From: Excoecaria cochinchinensis
Taxonomy: Eukaryota; Streptophyta; Magnoliopsida; Malpighiales; Euphorbiaceae
DNA length: 64,000 nucleotides
Assembly: GCA_947683425.1 (NCBI GenBank)
Contig: CANTUQ010000043.1
Coordinates: forward strand, 8,565,501-8,629,500
Reading direction: 5' to 3'
Shown here piece by piece: positions 47,416-58,394 of this stretch (the stretch's first letter is position 1; every line of letters starts with the position of its first letter). A model generated the notes under the pieces. It saw nothing but the letters and a program-made list of their open reading frames with translations, had not been told where the DNA came from and did no database searches. Made by a program: the position numbers and the translations under genes.

Positions 47416-49989
47416 TACACAGGGAACTGAACAGACTATTGTCGTCCTCTAAGACATTGTATTCAAGCATTAATGTCTGCTCCAGAAGAGCAAAAGGAGC
47501 AGAGGAAGACAAATTGAGTGCCTAAGTGGAGGATGAAGGTGGTTCCCGCGGATGGTGATGAACCGTTGGCCGAAACAGCTCTGCCGATGGAAATCGGAAG
47601 AAGATAGCTATTCAGATGTTCTTCTTATCCTAGAACTATTAGACTATGACATTCTTAATTCTGGTTTTTGTTAAATGAAATGAATGCTTTTTGCTTATTT
47701 GTATGATGTTTCTAATAATTTCATTCCTTATGATCACTATGCATCCATTCATTTTGACATTAACCCAATTAATACGACTCCATCTAGTCTCGAAACTTTG
47801 GGGAATCAAAGCAAAATCTTGATAGCATCTGATATAACTCTTGAAGAGAGGATAATTTTGAGAGATAACAGAAAAAAGAGCCTTTGCCTGGACCTGGTGT
47901 GACATGCTAAAAATTGGCAAGGACGTTCTTGAGATCAGTACTACTTCCACGTGCCAACATGATGACGAGCCGAATTTTGAAAGCCATTTCTTTACATCCA
48001 CAACATCTGAGCTACATATGGTGTTGCCGAATAAAATCAAACTTTGAAAGCTACATCAGAGGTTAGGCGAATGAAACTCAAGACCTTCACAAGGAAAACA
48101 TAACTGATCAGAACAGAATAACGTGAACCCTTTCCTCTCAACCATCTGGAATGTGTACCCCAAAATCGATTTTGATTGACCCTTGACCATCCAAAACCCT
48201 TATAGCCAAGTTTCTTACTAAAACCCAATGCCCGACCAGATTGAACCACAACGGTCCCAGTGGTTAAGATGAAAAGTGCAAGTACGTGTAACTTCATGAC
48301 TTGAACGAAGCTTGTCAAAAGAAAAAAAATTGGGGTGCAAAAAAAAATTAAAAAAAATATAAAAAACAATTAAAAGAAAAGAAAAGGAAAATTTTTAGAA
48401 AAAAAATAATAAAAAAAAAGAGAGAAGAAAAGAGAGAATTGATCAGGGGGCAAGGGAATGCTATTTGGGGGCAAGATTTGTTCAAATCCCGTTGATCTGC
48501 ACATGCCCGCACCTTGCTATTCTTCTCCTTAACCATTGAAAAGGACCTAAAAGGCCAAACCACGAACCATTACCTAAAAGGCTAAACCACAAACCATCCA
48601 TTCAATATCAGCCATCGAAAGCCATTTCGGAGCTTAAACCACCAATACCGATAAATGCACCCCAGATCATCCAAGCCCAACCTGTCGCCCTATCCCAACC
48701 ATTGAAAGGACATTCCAAGGTTTGAACCGCTAGAGCCAATAAAGGCCAAGTGTGAGATTTCACATTCAAGCCCCAAATAAGGAACCCATCACCTCAACCA
48801 GTCTACACAAGGGCTAAGACCAAGACTTTGATACCAAAAAGAACCACTCTCAGAAGCAGCAACCTCCCCCAGCTAACGAAGATGAAAGTAAATTAAACCA
48901 ATACTGACAAACTAAAGGAGGGTCCATGGCAGAGGCTAAATAAAGAATTAAAAAAAAGAGAGAAAATATTCAATCAAGAAAACCCGCGAGGGCTGATTGA
49001 TAACAAGAGTTTGATGCTCTCAAGACCTATCCCAAGATTAGATGAGGTCTCATATTTGTCGAGTTAATGCCAAATAGTGATCATGTGTTATGAAATCAGA
49101 TTGAAATATACGCATTTATGCAAAGATGTATTGGTGTAACCAGAACGGTTCATCTCGCACACCCAAAGCCATCTGGGTCCAGCATAAAACAAGCATATTG
49201 TTACCAACTACCCTTTGGTGCTCTGTCTGCTCGAGCACTTCAGTCGATTCATCTTGCTATTCACTCTGAAGCCAAACCTACAGCACCTTCCCAATAAAGA
49301 CCCAAGCTCATACAACCATAATCTGAGACATAAGCACATGCCAATCATACCCGAAAGACCTTTTGCAACAACTTCAACTTCTCTCCCTAAAAAAAAAAAG
49401 GGGCCGTTAGAGATGAAAACCATGACTGCCGCTCTAAGCAAAAGTTAGGCCAAAGGGCAGGGTGAAAACCTGGCGACAGGCAGTCCGCCCTACAAAAAAT
49501 GAAATAAATAAAAGCCGCTGGATTGGGTTGGGCCCATTCCAGGCAAAAAATAAGGCACAGGGTTATGTGAAAATCCGAAAAGGACGCATCTCCCGCTAAG
49601 AAAAGCTAGTGTGAAAATCCACGAGGGACGCACTACCTTCAAATAATGACTACAGATATCAGATAAGAGCCTCATAATCCCCTAAAGGCATGAAATTCAA
49701 AAGCAATTCCAGTGGGCATCGATCCTGTAGCAAATCACGACCAAACCGGCTTTCGGCTCCCAAATCCACTCGGATGAATCCTTATCCTGTATTATTGCAT
49801 ACATATGCACCTCATGGGCATGGCATTTGACGATGCCTCAATGTGCATTCTCGCATGCATAAACTTTATATATATCTTGCATAAGCAATTCTTCACACAC
49901 ATTTTGTGCACAAAATCTCTGCGTACTTGCAACACATAATTCTTTGCACATGTCAAGCGTGCATAGCACAAGCACTTATCACGTGCATC
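47416..49989 (+). other. J1 decayed region between gag and the tandem array
   Basis: No intact gene. There are two weak pol traces: a minus-strand RT-like segment near 48430-48563 (listed separately) and a plus-strand AYCYQLPFG near 49195-49220, which resembles the YCYxVMPFG motif of Tat-type RT. An A-rich patch spans 48320-48430. Three motifs of the type TGAAAA(A/C)CC...GG(A/C)CGC lie at about 49462-49635. Confidence 0.5.
48430..48563 (-). pseudogene. Reverse transcriptase fragment, opposite strand to J1
   Basis: The minus strand encodes SMVKEKNSKVRACADQRDLN and SCPQIAFPCPLIN. This corresponds to the conserved RT segment VPKKNGK-RVCVDFRDLNKACPKD-FPLPHID of Tat/Ogre-type elements. Only about 45 residues are recognisable, and neither flank continues the domain. 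Its orientation is opposite to J1, so it was inverted, came from another element, or was captured. Family-level match only. Confidence 0.6.
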
Positions 49990-50880
49990 TAATCTTCCCA
50001 TTATCCTTAAGTCCTTATTCACAAGGCATTCTCAGTCTCTTCGGAGCATTATCCTTAAGTCCTTATCTAACAGGCATCCTCAATCTCTTTAAAACACTAT
50101 CTTTAAGTCCTTCTTCAAAAGGCATCCTTAAAACTTTATCTTCAAGTCCTTATTCACATGGAAATCTCAGTCTCTTCGGAGCGTTATCCTTAAGTCCTTA
50201 TCTAACAGGCATCCTCAATCTCTTTAAAACACTATCTTTAAGTCCTTATTCAAAAGGCATCCTCAAAACTTTATCTTCAAGTCCTTATTCACAAGGTATT
50301 TTCAGTCTCTTCGGAGCATTATCTTTAAGTCCTTTCTCAAGGCATTCTCAGTCTCTTCGGAGCATTATCTTTAAGTCCTTTCTCAAGGCATTCTCAGTCT
50401 CTTCGGAGCATTATCTTTAAGTCCTTTCTCAAGGCATTCTCAGTCTCTTCGGAGCATTATCTCTAAGTCCTTTCTCAAGGCATTCTCAGTCTCTTCGGTA
50501 CATTATCTTTAAGTCCTTTCTCAAGGCATTGTCAGTCTCTTCGGAGCATTATCTTTAAGTCCTTTCTCAAGGCATTCTCAGTCTCTTCAGAGCATTATCT
50601 TTAAGTCCTTTCTCAAGGCATTCTCAGTCTCTTCGGAGCATTATCTTTAAGTCATTTCTCAAGGCATTCTCAGTCTTTTCAGAGCATTATCTTTAAGTCC
50701 TTTCTCAAGGCATTCTCAGTCTCTTCGGAGCATTATCTTTAAGTCCTTTCTCAAGGCAATCTCAGTCTTTTCGGAGCATTATCTTTGAGTCCTTTCTCAA
50801 AGCATTCTTAGTCTTTTCGGAGCATTATCTTCAAGTCCTTTTTCAAGGCATTCTCAGTCTCTTTGGGGCATTATCCTTCG
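49990..50880 (+). repeat. J1 tandem array, 46-bp unit with 135-bp higher-order repeats
   Basis: The core unit starts TCTCTTCGGAGCATTATCTT and ends GGCATTCTCAG, 46 bp. From 50306 it repeats with exact spacing (50306, 50352, 50398, 50444 and so on) for about a dozen copies. Before that, two 135-bp blocks (50036-50170 and 50171-50305) each hold three diverged sub-units. The same unit occurs inverted in J at 54690-55447. Confidence 0.92.
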
Positions 50881-51144
50881 TAGCACTGAGCTTTTTTCCA
50901 AAATATCCCAAATCCTTTCAATCCATGAGGGTATCTGCATCAGTAGGTTAGATGCCGGCACGGCTGGAGCTATACACCGCATAGGTTAGATGCGAAGGCA
51001 ATAGGGGTTAACACGTCGACAAACAGATGGTAACTACCCACAGTAACTTCAGCCAGTTCAGGAAGACAGCCGCCTCAGGTATGCGCTTCTTCCTTTCTTT
51101 TCTGAATTTTTGCTCACCTAGGCAGCTAGGTTCTAAGTTCCCTA

Positions 51145-51158
51145 AAATTGGGGGCAAC
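51145..51158 (+). other. J1 polypurine tract
   Basis: AAATTGGGGGCAAC immediately precedes the LTR start TGTAGACACC at 51159. A G-rich tract followed by AAC and TGTAGACACC is a familiar arrangement in Tat/Ogre elements (recollection). Confidence 0.75.
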
Positions 51159-51377
51159 TGTAGACACCGTGTCCCGAGGCGGTCAAAAATCAGGATTACC
51201 CGATGATGAAAACAAAAGGCCAACCTTCGACGAGAAAGTGAGAATCGATTGTTTCCTTGTTAAAATTGTGTTCTTTAGAAAAATAATTTAAAATACATAT
51301 TTTAGAAATTAAAAAAAAATTAAAATAGGGTAGAAAATATTAATTGTGTTTTTAAGGCTTTTATATATATAAAAAAA

Positions 51378-51625
51378 AATGTTGCGAGTGCCACCCGCGG
51401 CAGGCCGCCCCAGCCCGAAGGGCGCACGCGGCAGGGGGCGCTGCGCGCCCCTGCGTGCGTACGCGATAGGTACCGCGCGCCCCTGCTCGTACGCGTGCGG
51501 CAGCGGCACCGCGGGCCCCTGCGCGAGCGGTGCTTGCCTACCGCGCGGGCCTACACGCGCGCTACCAAGGGCAGCACGCGCACAGGCGCGCGCTCCCTCC
51601 CCTCCGCGCGGCCACCTGGCCGTTG
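51378..51625 (+). repeat. GC-rich island in the J1 U3 region
   Basis: About 250 bp of very high GC in an AT-rich LTR, with many GCGC/CGCG and GGGGGCGC-type dyads. It opens a 115-residue frame of biased composition that I treat as chance. The J 5' LTR has an island at the corresponding place with unrelated sequence. Confidence 0.75.
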
Positions 51626-52329
51626 CCCTGTGCTGTCCCTTTCTCTGCTGTTTTTCTAATTTTTTTTTTATCTTTTTCAGTATGATTTTCTTCAGTTTTT
51701 CACCTTCTTGTGCTATTTTTGATTAACTAAAAATGAAAGGCTATTTTGTTCCCCTCTTATTTTTGACCAACGCAAGAATTAAGAGGGTTTTCATCCCTCA
51801 TTTTTAAGGACGGCAACATTTTTTTATTCAAGGGATTTTAACATTTTCTCTCTAGTTCTTTTGGTCTCTAGCAACTCATCTTCCTCCTTCAATTTTTTGT
51901 TCTCCAAAAATATTTCTTAAGTCCTTTTTCTTTCCCTCAAGCTTTAATCCTTTTTTATTTCTCTTCAAAAAATATATATCATCCTTGGATTGATCTTGAG
52001 TTTGGAAAATTAATTTCCTTCACTCAATCATCCACCAAAAATATCTTTTTTATAAATATCATCTTGAGTTAATTTATTTTAAATATCAATTTTTACATTT
52101 TCTTCAAATATTAATCACCACAAATTCGACCAAAAAAAGAAATCGAGACACTGCTTCTCCGATCTAAAAATTCTGAGGGTAAACATTTTCCGACTCGTTC
52201 TCATTTATTTTTTTGTATATTATTTATTATTCTTAATATTTAATCACATCTATTATTTATTTTTAGTATTTTAAGGTGTTAATACCACTATTAATATATT
52301 ATTTATTTGCTTTAATTTTATTTCTATGT

Positions 52330-52620
52330 CCATTCCCAATCATTATTATTATTATCATTAGTTTTTATCGTTATTACGTTGTTACTATATTTGTGCTCAT
52401 TTCTATTATAGTTATTAATACCATGTTATTATTATTGTTATTATTACTATTATTGTTATTATTATTATTACTACTGTTATTTATTATTATTATTATCATA
52501 TTTATTTATATTATGTTCACTACTATGTTACTATCATCATTACCATTACCTTATTATTATTACTATTACTATTATTATTATTGTTGTTATCATTATTTAT
52601 CATTTATTATTATTGTTATA
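52330..52620 (+). repeat. TTA/ATT microsatellite
   Basis: Imperfect runs of (TTA)n, (ATT)n and (TTG)n inside the J1 LTR. The J LTRs lack it, so it expanded after this copy separated. Confidence 0.9.
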
Positions 52621-53730
52621 TTTTGCACTTGCTTGATTAATTTACTTAAATATATTTACTAATATTATTTTCGATATTATCTTTGTATGAGTTTAATTTG
52701 GGTCGGGTAGTGTAAGTGTTCTCACGGCTCCCCGGATGGGTCGCGACACATGGAATATCACCTTGCTCGGTGAGATCTTTCTTAATTCCTTCTCTTTACG
52801 TGTTACGTGTTTACTTGTAAGTACTTGTTTTATTTTTGTACGCGTGTGATAAAAAGTCACAAAAATATTTTTACAATTAAATTGGATTCTTCACTAATAA
52901 AATTGGGACCAATGTCCCTTGTTTTAGCCCAATAATAAAATTATCACAATTAAAACGAAGAGTCAATTTTCAATAAAATGGGATAACTCATCCCCGTTTT
53001 CATTCAAATAACCAAATGACTCTTCGAACGCTCTTTAAATAAATGTGAAGGAACCAATGTTCCTAAACTTCCAAACAAGCGCGAAGGAACTGATGTTCCT
53101 AAAATAATGCCCCGATTTATGTATGTCATTTTGACCATTGTGTGGGTGTTTAAATTCGAGTTCTTTTATCTCTTTGGGCCCTTGTAATAAAATTTGGGGC
53201 AACTCTATTAATTTTTAAGGGATTGTATTCCGTCCCATTCACACCTTTAATTTCTTTTCATTAGTGTTGTATTCCGCCCCTTTTTCTATTGTAATCGTGT
53301 GCTTGCGTGTTCATCGCTTTCATTTATCGCCTTTTTATTTACTTTATCGCTTTCGTATGCATAGAATGCGTTATTTAATTTAAATGCATCAATCGTGTGA
53401 GATGATAGATGTAATTTTAAAAGGTCAAATACTTATTTATAATTAACCAAAGCATTAATAAGAGGGAAGTTCCGGACACCATATCTATGGTTTAGACCAT
53501 TAGAGGTGAGAAACTTTTTCCCAATTTCTTGCAAATTTGGTGGCGACTCCAAATGCCTCAAAGGTGCCTTTAGGTGTCATTAGACTAGGTTGTTCTCCCC
53601 AATGTTCTATTGGGAGGAATACACCGAAGATATCTCATGGCGCCCATGATCAAAAGATGCAAACCAATACCTCGAATCCCAAAGGCGGATTCACCTTCGA
53701 GGGCCCTTGCTGGGTTCGGCGCGCGTCACA

Positions 53731-54689
53731 ATCACGCCAGCCTCATCTTGGCTTACACGGTGTTTGTGGGATGCAGTATTCTCTAACCACAACCTCATTA
53801 CGATCTGTTCTATCGTGTGTGCCCTGCTGTCCTCATCTTGGCATGCACGGTGGCTGATTTGTCCCGCTGGCCTCATCTCGGTTTGCACGGTGTTGGTTCT
53901 ATCCTAAGCCTCTTCTTTTTCTTTGCAAAAAAAGGAAAAGCAAATGTGCAGGGTATATAAAAGAGATGCAAACCTATGGCAGCACATACCTGTTGGGGCC
54001 GATGTCAGACGGGTGCCCCCCTAAGGATGGTTGGTTGTTCCCTTGGAAAATAGTTTGTGGAATATCATCCTCTTAGATATCCCTTGCTGACTGTGACATG
54101 CCAGATATTAATTCCTCTATCATTCTTAATGTAGCCTCCTTGTTGAAAAGACCTGCATACTTCTCAAGAGGGTGAGAGAATTTGATGTTAAGCCTCCAGA
54201 GAGGAAAATAGATTTGAGCTTTCTCAGAGTAAAATTAGATTGGATGTTTTGTTGCTTGCCTGCAGGTGGATAAGTTTCAATGTCTTTGCAATCTCTTAAC
54301 ATGATTTTTGGTTTTTATTTTTGTCTTTTCTTTCTTGTAATTTTTAGGATTATTAAATTTTGAATGTATTTGAATTTTTATAGCATATTGGATTTTCAAG
54401 GCCATAAAAATATCTTCCTCTTTTTTTTTTTTTTTTTGCTCGTTTATTTTTTAATTTATTTTTTGATTTTTATTATTTTTGTTTGAGAGTTTGCATTCTT
54501 TGTAAATTTGAATTTGGATTTTGTACACTTTGTGTGATGCGTGTGAACGTGCCTCTTATGATAGAGAAACTTACCTAATTGCCTCCAACATGGCATCCAT
54601 GAATAGGCTTCCTTTTCTGGATAGTGCCTGACAATGTTGAGCTAAACCCATCTCTTGGATCACCTTGGATTAAAGGGATTTGGGACATT
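53731..54689 (-). other. J internal 3' region
   Basis: Non-coding. Three copies of CCTCATCTTGGCTTACACGG-like sequence at 53741, 53831 and 53871 (22 bp each) lie next to J1. The remainder is AT-rich with a poly-T run at 54419-54438. No gene seen. Confidence 0.6.
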
Positions 54690-55447
54690 TTTATGAAAAT
54701 AACTTAAAACTCCGATGAGACTGAGAATGTCTTGGAAAAGATTTCAAATGCCTTAAGAAAAGGACTTAAAGATAATGCTCCAAAGAGACTGAGAATGCCT
54801 TAAAAAAGGTCTTAAAGATAATGCTCCAAAGAGACTGAGAATGCCTTAAAAAATGTCTTAAAGATAATGCTCCGAAGAGACTGATAATGCCTTAAAAAAG
54901 GTCTTAAAGATAGTGCTCCGAAGAGACTGATATTGCCTTAAAAAAAGGTCTTAAAGATAATGCTCCGAACAGACTGAGAATGCCTTAAAAAAGGTCTTAA
55001 AGATAATGCATAATGCCTTAAAAAGGTTCTTAAAGATAATACTTCGAAGAGACTGAGAATGCCTTAAAAAAAGGTTTTAATGCTCCGAAGAGACTGATAA
55101 TGCCTTAAAAAAGGTCTTAAAGATAATGCTCCGAAGAGACTGAGAATGCCTTGAAAAAGGTCTTAAAGATAATGCTCCAAAGAGACTGATAATGCCTTAA
55201 AAACAGTCTTAAAGATAATGCTCCGAAGAGACTGATAATGCCTCAAGAAAGGTCTTAAAGATGATGCTCCGAAGAGACTGATAATGCCTTAAAAAAAGGT
55301 CTTAAAGATAATGCCCTGAAGAAACTGGGAATGCCTAAAAAATGAATTAAAGATAATGCTCCGAAGAGACTGAGAATGCCTTAAAAAAAGTCTTAAAGTT
55401 AATGCTCCGAAGAGACTGAGAATGCCTAAAAAAAGGTCTTAAAGATA
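54690..55447 (-). repeat. J tandem array, 44-46-bp unit
   Basis: About 16 copies of a unit containing AAAGATAATGCTCCGAAGAG and ACTGAGAATGCCTTAAAAAA. It is the reverse complement of the J1 unit, so relative to each element's own direction the arrays have the same orientation and position (between gag and the 3' LTR). Copies here vary more in length than those of J1 because of A-run changes. Confidence 0.92.
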
Positions 55448-56058
55448 TTTCTCTTTTTTTTTCGTTCTTTTTCCTGTTCCTTTCCTTTTGTTGTTTTTCT
55501 TTTGTTGTTTTTTTTCTCTATTTTTTTTGGATAAGCTTTGTTTAAATCTTGATAGCTCGTACCTTTTCGCTCTTCTTGACTATTGGGATGATGCTAACCA
55601 AGCCGGGTGTTGATAAAGAATTCTGCTTCATCTCAGCTTATGGATTCCTCCTTTTGACCTTTCCTACCCCTTTCGGCCTGGGTCTTCTGAGCTTCTGCTA
55701 AACTGGTCCATGATCGGGGTATGTTGGAATGGTGTGCTTGATGACTTCATGATCATCTCCCAACACGTCTTCATAGGTCAGTGCAAAGACTTCTTTAGAC
55801 TTTTTTTTCCTTTTTTTTATTCTCTCAAATTTTATCTCGCTTCAGGAGTCAAATTGGATGCAACCAAGATTACTATTTATTGAAACAAAATGAAACAGTG
55901 TTTAACCCAATGCCTTAATCATGATTATCATTTATGCTCGATGCGATAAGATATGATAATGCATGTATAAGAAAAGCCCATATTATTAAAATAGAAAAGA
56001 GAAACAAGTGTATAGTTCAGGAATACACTTTTAAAAAAAGAAAGGCATTATGACAACT

Positions 56059-57342
56059 CTAATTCTTTCTTTCTTCCTCCAGGCTAGGCACCAATTCTTG
56101 AATGCGATCTCTTAGAGGATGACAATAGTTTGTTCTATGCCCTATGTACCGGTGATACGCACAATACCAGTCTTTTCTGTGGCTAGGCTTTCCTTGACTT
56201 GGGGCAAGCCCAGCTGGCAAGTGTTGTAACTTCCCTTCCTTGATGAGATGGGTAAAGTGCCAAGATAATGGCTTGCCCGAGATAGTGAGGTGTTTGGGAA
56301 TCGTTCTGGTGGTCGAGACTTCTGTTGCCCTAGTATTGCCCCTATTACCACTGCTGCTTCCCTTGTTCTTACCCAAGGCCAGGTTTGCAGATTTAGTCAT
56401 TTTATCCAGATACTCAGCCTCAGCTTCTATGGCTGTGTCTTTTAGGGACTCCCAGTCCTTCAGTCCCTTTATCTGTAACCCATCCTTCAAATATGGGCTG
56501 GCATTCCTAATAAAGAACTTGACCTTGTCTAGAGTATCAGGCTTCTTCTTCATCTGCATTACCTGGTACCTCCATCGGGTCAGGTAATCATGAAATGACT
56601 TGTCTGGCTTTTGTTGCAGTAGCTCTAGATCTTTTAGAGTGACCTCCATCCTTGTACTACAGTCGTATTGCTGGAGGAAGTCCTCCATCAGTAGGTCCCA
56701 ATCTTCCTTTATTCTTCATTCCAGCCCATGATACCAGTCCACCGCAGGACCTATCAAACTCAAACAGAAGTATTCAATCTTCTGCCTCTTTGTCAACGTC
56801 GTCCTCTTCATCACCAGGGAGTATTTGTTAATATGCGCGGTGGGGTCTGATGTGCCATCAACCTTCGGGACATCAGGCATTTTGAAATTCAAACGGATTA
56901 GATCCTCCCCATCCAGCTCCTTGTCCTCGGGGTTCATCCCTTTTCCCATCATTAACATCCGAGACATCGCCTCAAACTTCTCTTCCATTTTTCTCCAAAT
57001 GGCTTCTTCTTTTTGGGGTACTTTCCCTCTAACCAACAGGGGCTTTTCATATTCATCCTCTCCCAAATCATCCTCTACTCCATGGGTTATCTCTCATCTC
57101 TGGGCTCCCGATATGGAAGCCCTTAAGTTCATCGGTGGCGGGCGAATCTCCTCAAGTAGGTCTTCTGTAGACTCCTCTTGTTCATTTTGAATTATAGGAG
57201 GAGCAGTCGGGTTCTGTGCTGTAGGCTGGGCCATTATCGCCATCATGGCCATTATTCTATTCTCAAATTCTTCGAGTCGTTTGCCCACTTCTTCGGCAAT
57301 CATGGCTCGTGTTGTATCTGCCTCTCTCAATGAATTGGCCAT
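56059..57342 (-). pseudogene. J gag, two internal stops
   Basis: A 428-codon frame from ATG 57342 on the minus strand. The N-terminal part has a predicted coiled-coil-like RLEEFENRIMAMM. The capsid part has VDGTSDPTAHINKY, YFCLSLIGPAVDWYHGL, LTRWRYQVMQMKKKPD and KGLKDWESLKDTAIEAEAEY. Near the end CAYHRYIGHRTNYC forms a CX2HX4HX4C zinc motif of the Tat/Ogre kind. TGA stops at 57094-57096 and 56716-56718 interrupt it; the second stands where J1 has CGA (Arg), a CpG transition. The reading frame is otherwise open, so J decayed less than J1 gag (five stops). No protease or RT follows; 55448-56058 holds only T-rich and unrecognised sequence. Confidence 0.88.
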
Positions 57343-58377
57343 TTCTAAAGATTTTCTAAATGCCTGTTAATTGCACTTTGACTTTGATTTTGGTTGCTCA
57401 ATCAAAACCCTCCGATAATGCGGTTGTCGAAACCCTAACCAACTAGGAAAGTGGTCTTTGATGGCTAAAAGATTAAAGAGTTAGAATGATGCATGAATAA
57501 TATGTAATGCAACAAATGGTATACAATGGCTAAAAGAGGTTACAATGATACATGTGAAAACATTTGAAAAACTATCACAAGATGATGTGTACATATAATA
57601 ATTATATGCAAAAAATAGGATGTATAGATAGGGAGGAAATAAAAAAATTTATTTGGGTATGAATGACATGAATATGCATTGCATCATCCACAAATCACAT
57701 GCAAGCACATAGGTCCTTCCAACCTTGTTACTCCCACACACGAGGTCATAGTCTCTTTCCTAGGTGGGATTAGCCCATGGGTCAACAGGGGAACCGATGG
57801 GTGCGTATGGTGCACGGTGGAAAACCGGCAGCATAACCTCTCCTAACTAATGCACAGGCGTATGGGTTATGATCATTACGTATTTGGGCAGTCCGAATAA
57901 ATTAACATGGGCCTATCGGGGCATAAAAGCCTTTAATTAGGTGATCAATCAAAATATCTGGGTCCGCCCAATACATAACGATCCATACAACAAACATAGT
58001 ATTAAGGTTCATACCACCTAGGGGGAGTATCTATTTTCATTACATGAGCTTGGGCTAAGGTAATGTTACTTTAGGGCTACCAAAGCATGGTCCCTGCCAA
58101 AAGGTCTAGCTCATGACGAGCATAACGACCGGTCGGTTCTACATTTAATATACCATAAAGGTACGAGACTTGGGCTGGTGATTATCCTTAACACTTCCCT
58201 ACATTCAGTGAACGTAGGGTTTGGGAATGCACCAGGGTTGATAAAGGGACCAAACTAGCATAGATCTAAGGCTCTAATGAGGTGCAATGCAGTTTTGAAA
58301 AAGGATTAAAATTTTAAATTAAAACTCAATTGTAAATTTTAACCAAGGTTCTTTCGAAGCGAAGTCTCAAGTATTAT
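57343..58377 (-). other. J 5' leader
   Basis: About 1 kb of non-coding leader between primer site and gag, colinear with the J1 leader at 45024-46186. No credible gene. Confidence 0.65.
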
Positions 58378-58394
58378 CCCCAGCGGTGTCGCCA
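58378..58394 (-). other. J primer-binding site
   Basis: TGGCGACACCGCTGGGG on the minus strand, one base from the LTR end. It differs from the J1 site at two positions, both in the middle. Confidence 0.7.

Larger units (their letters stand above)
44930..53730 (+). mobile_element. J1: inverted relative of J, 5' LTR almost deleted
   Basis: Plus-strand element with a 76-bp 5' LTR remnant (44930-45005), primer site, leader, broken gag, decayed region, 46-bp tandem array, polypurine tract and full 3' LTR (51159-53730). The remnant matches the last 76 bp of the 3' LTR, ending GCGCGCGTCACA. It joins the J LTR directly, so a deletion removed the rest of the J1 5' LTR together with the J U3. Right flank 53731 onward is J internal sequence. 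Confidence 0.8.
51159..53730 (+). repeat. J1 3' LTR
   Basis: 2572 bp, from TGTAGACACC to GCGCGCGTCACA. Contents in order: a GC-rich island (51378-51625), a T-rich leader, a donor-like GAG|GGTAAAC near 52182, a TTA/ATT microsatellite (52330-52620), GGAACCAATGTTCC-like short dyads (about 52900-53100) and an internal GGTGGCGACTCCA (from about 53540). The outer parts match the J LTRs in reverse, while the GC-rich island does not. Confidence 0.87.

Noticed and set aside
51379..51726. 115-residue frame in the GC-rich island of the J1 LTR
   Set aside because: Open only because GC-rich sequence has few stops. The sister LTR has unrelated sequence at this place, and there is no homology I can recognise.
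52276..52662. 128-residue Leu/Ile/Tyr-rich frame that looks like a membrane protein
   Set aside because: It is a translation of the TTA/ATT microsatellite.
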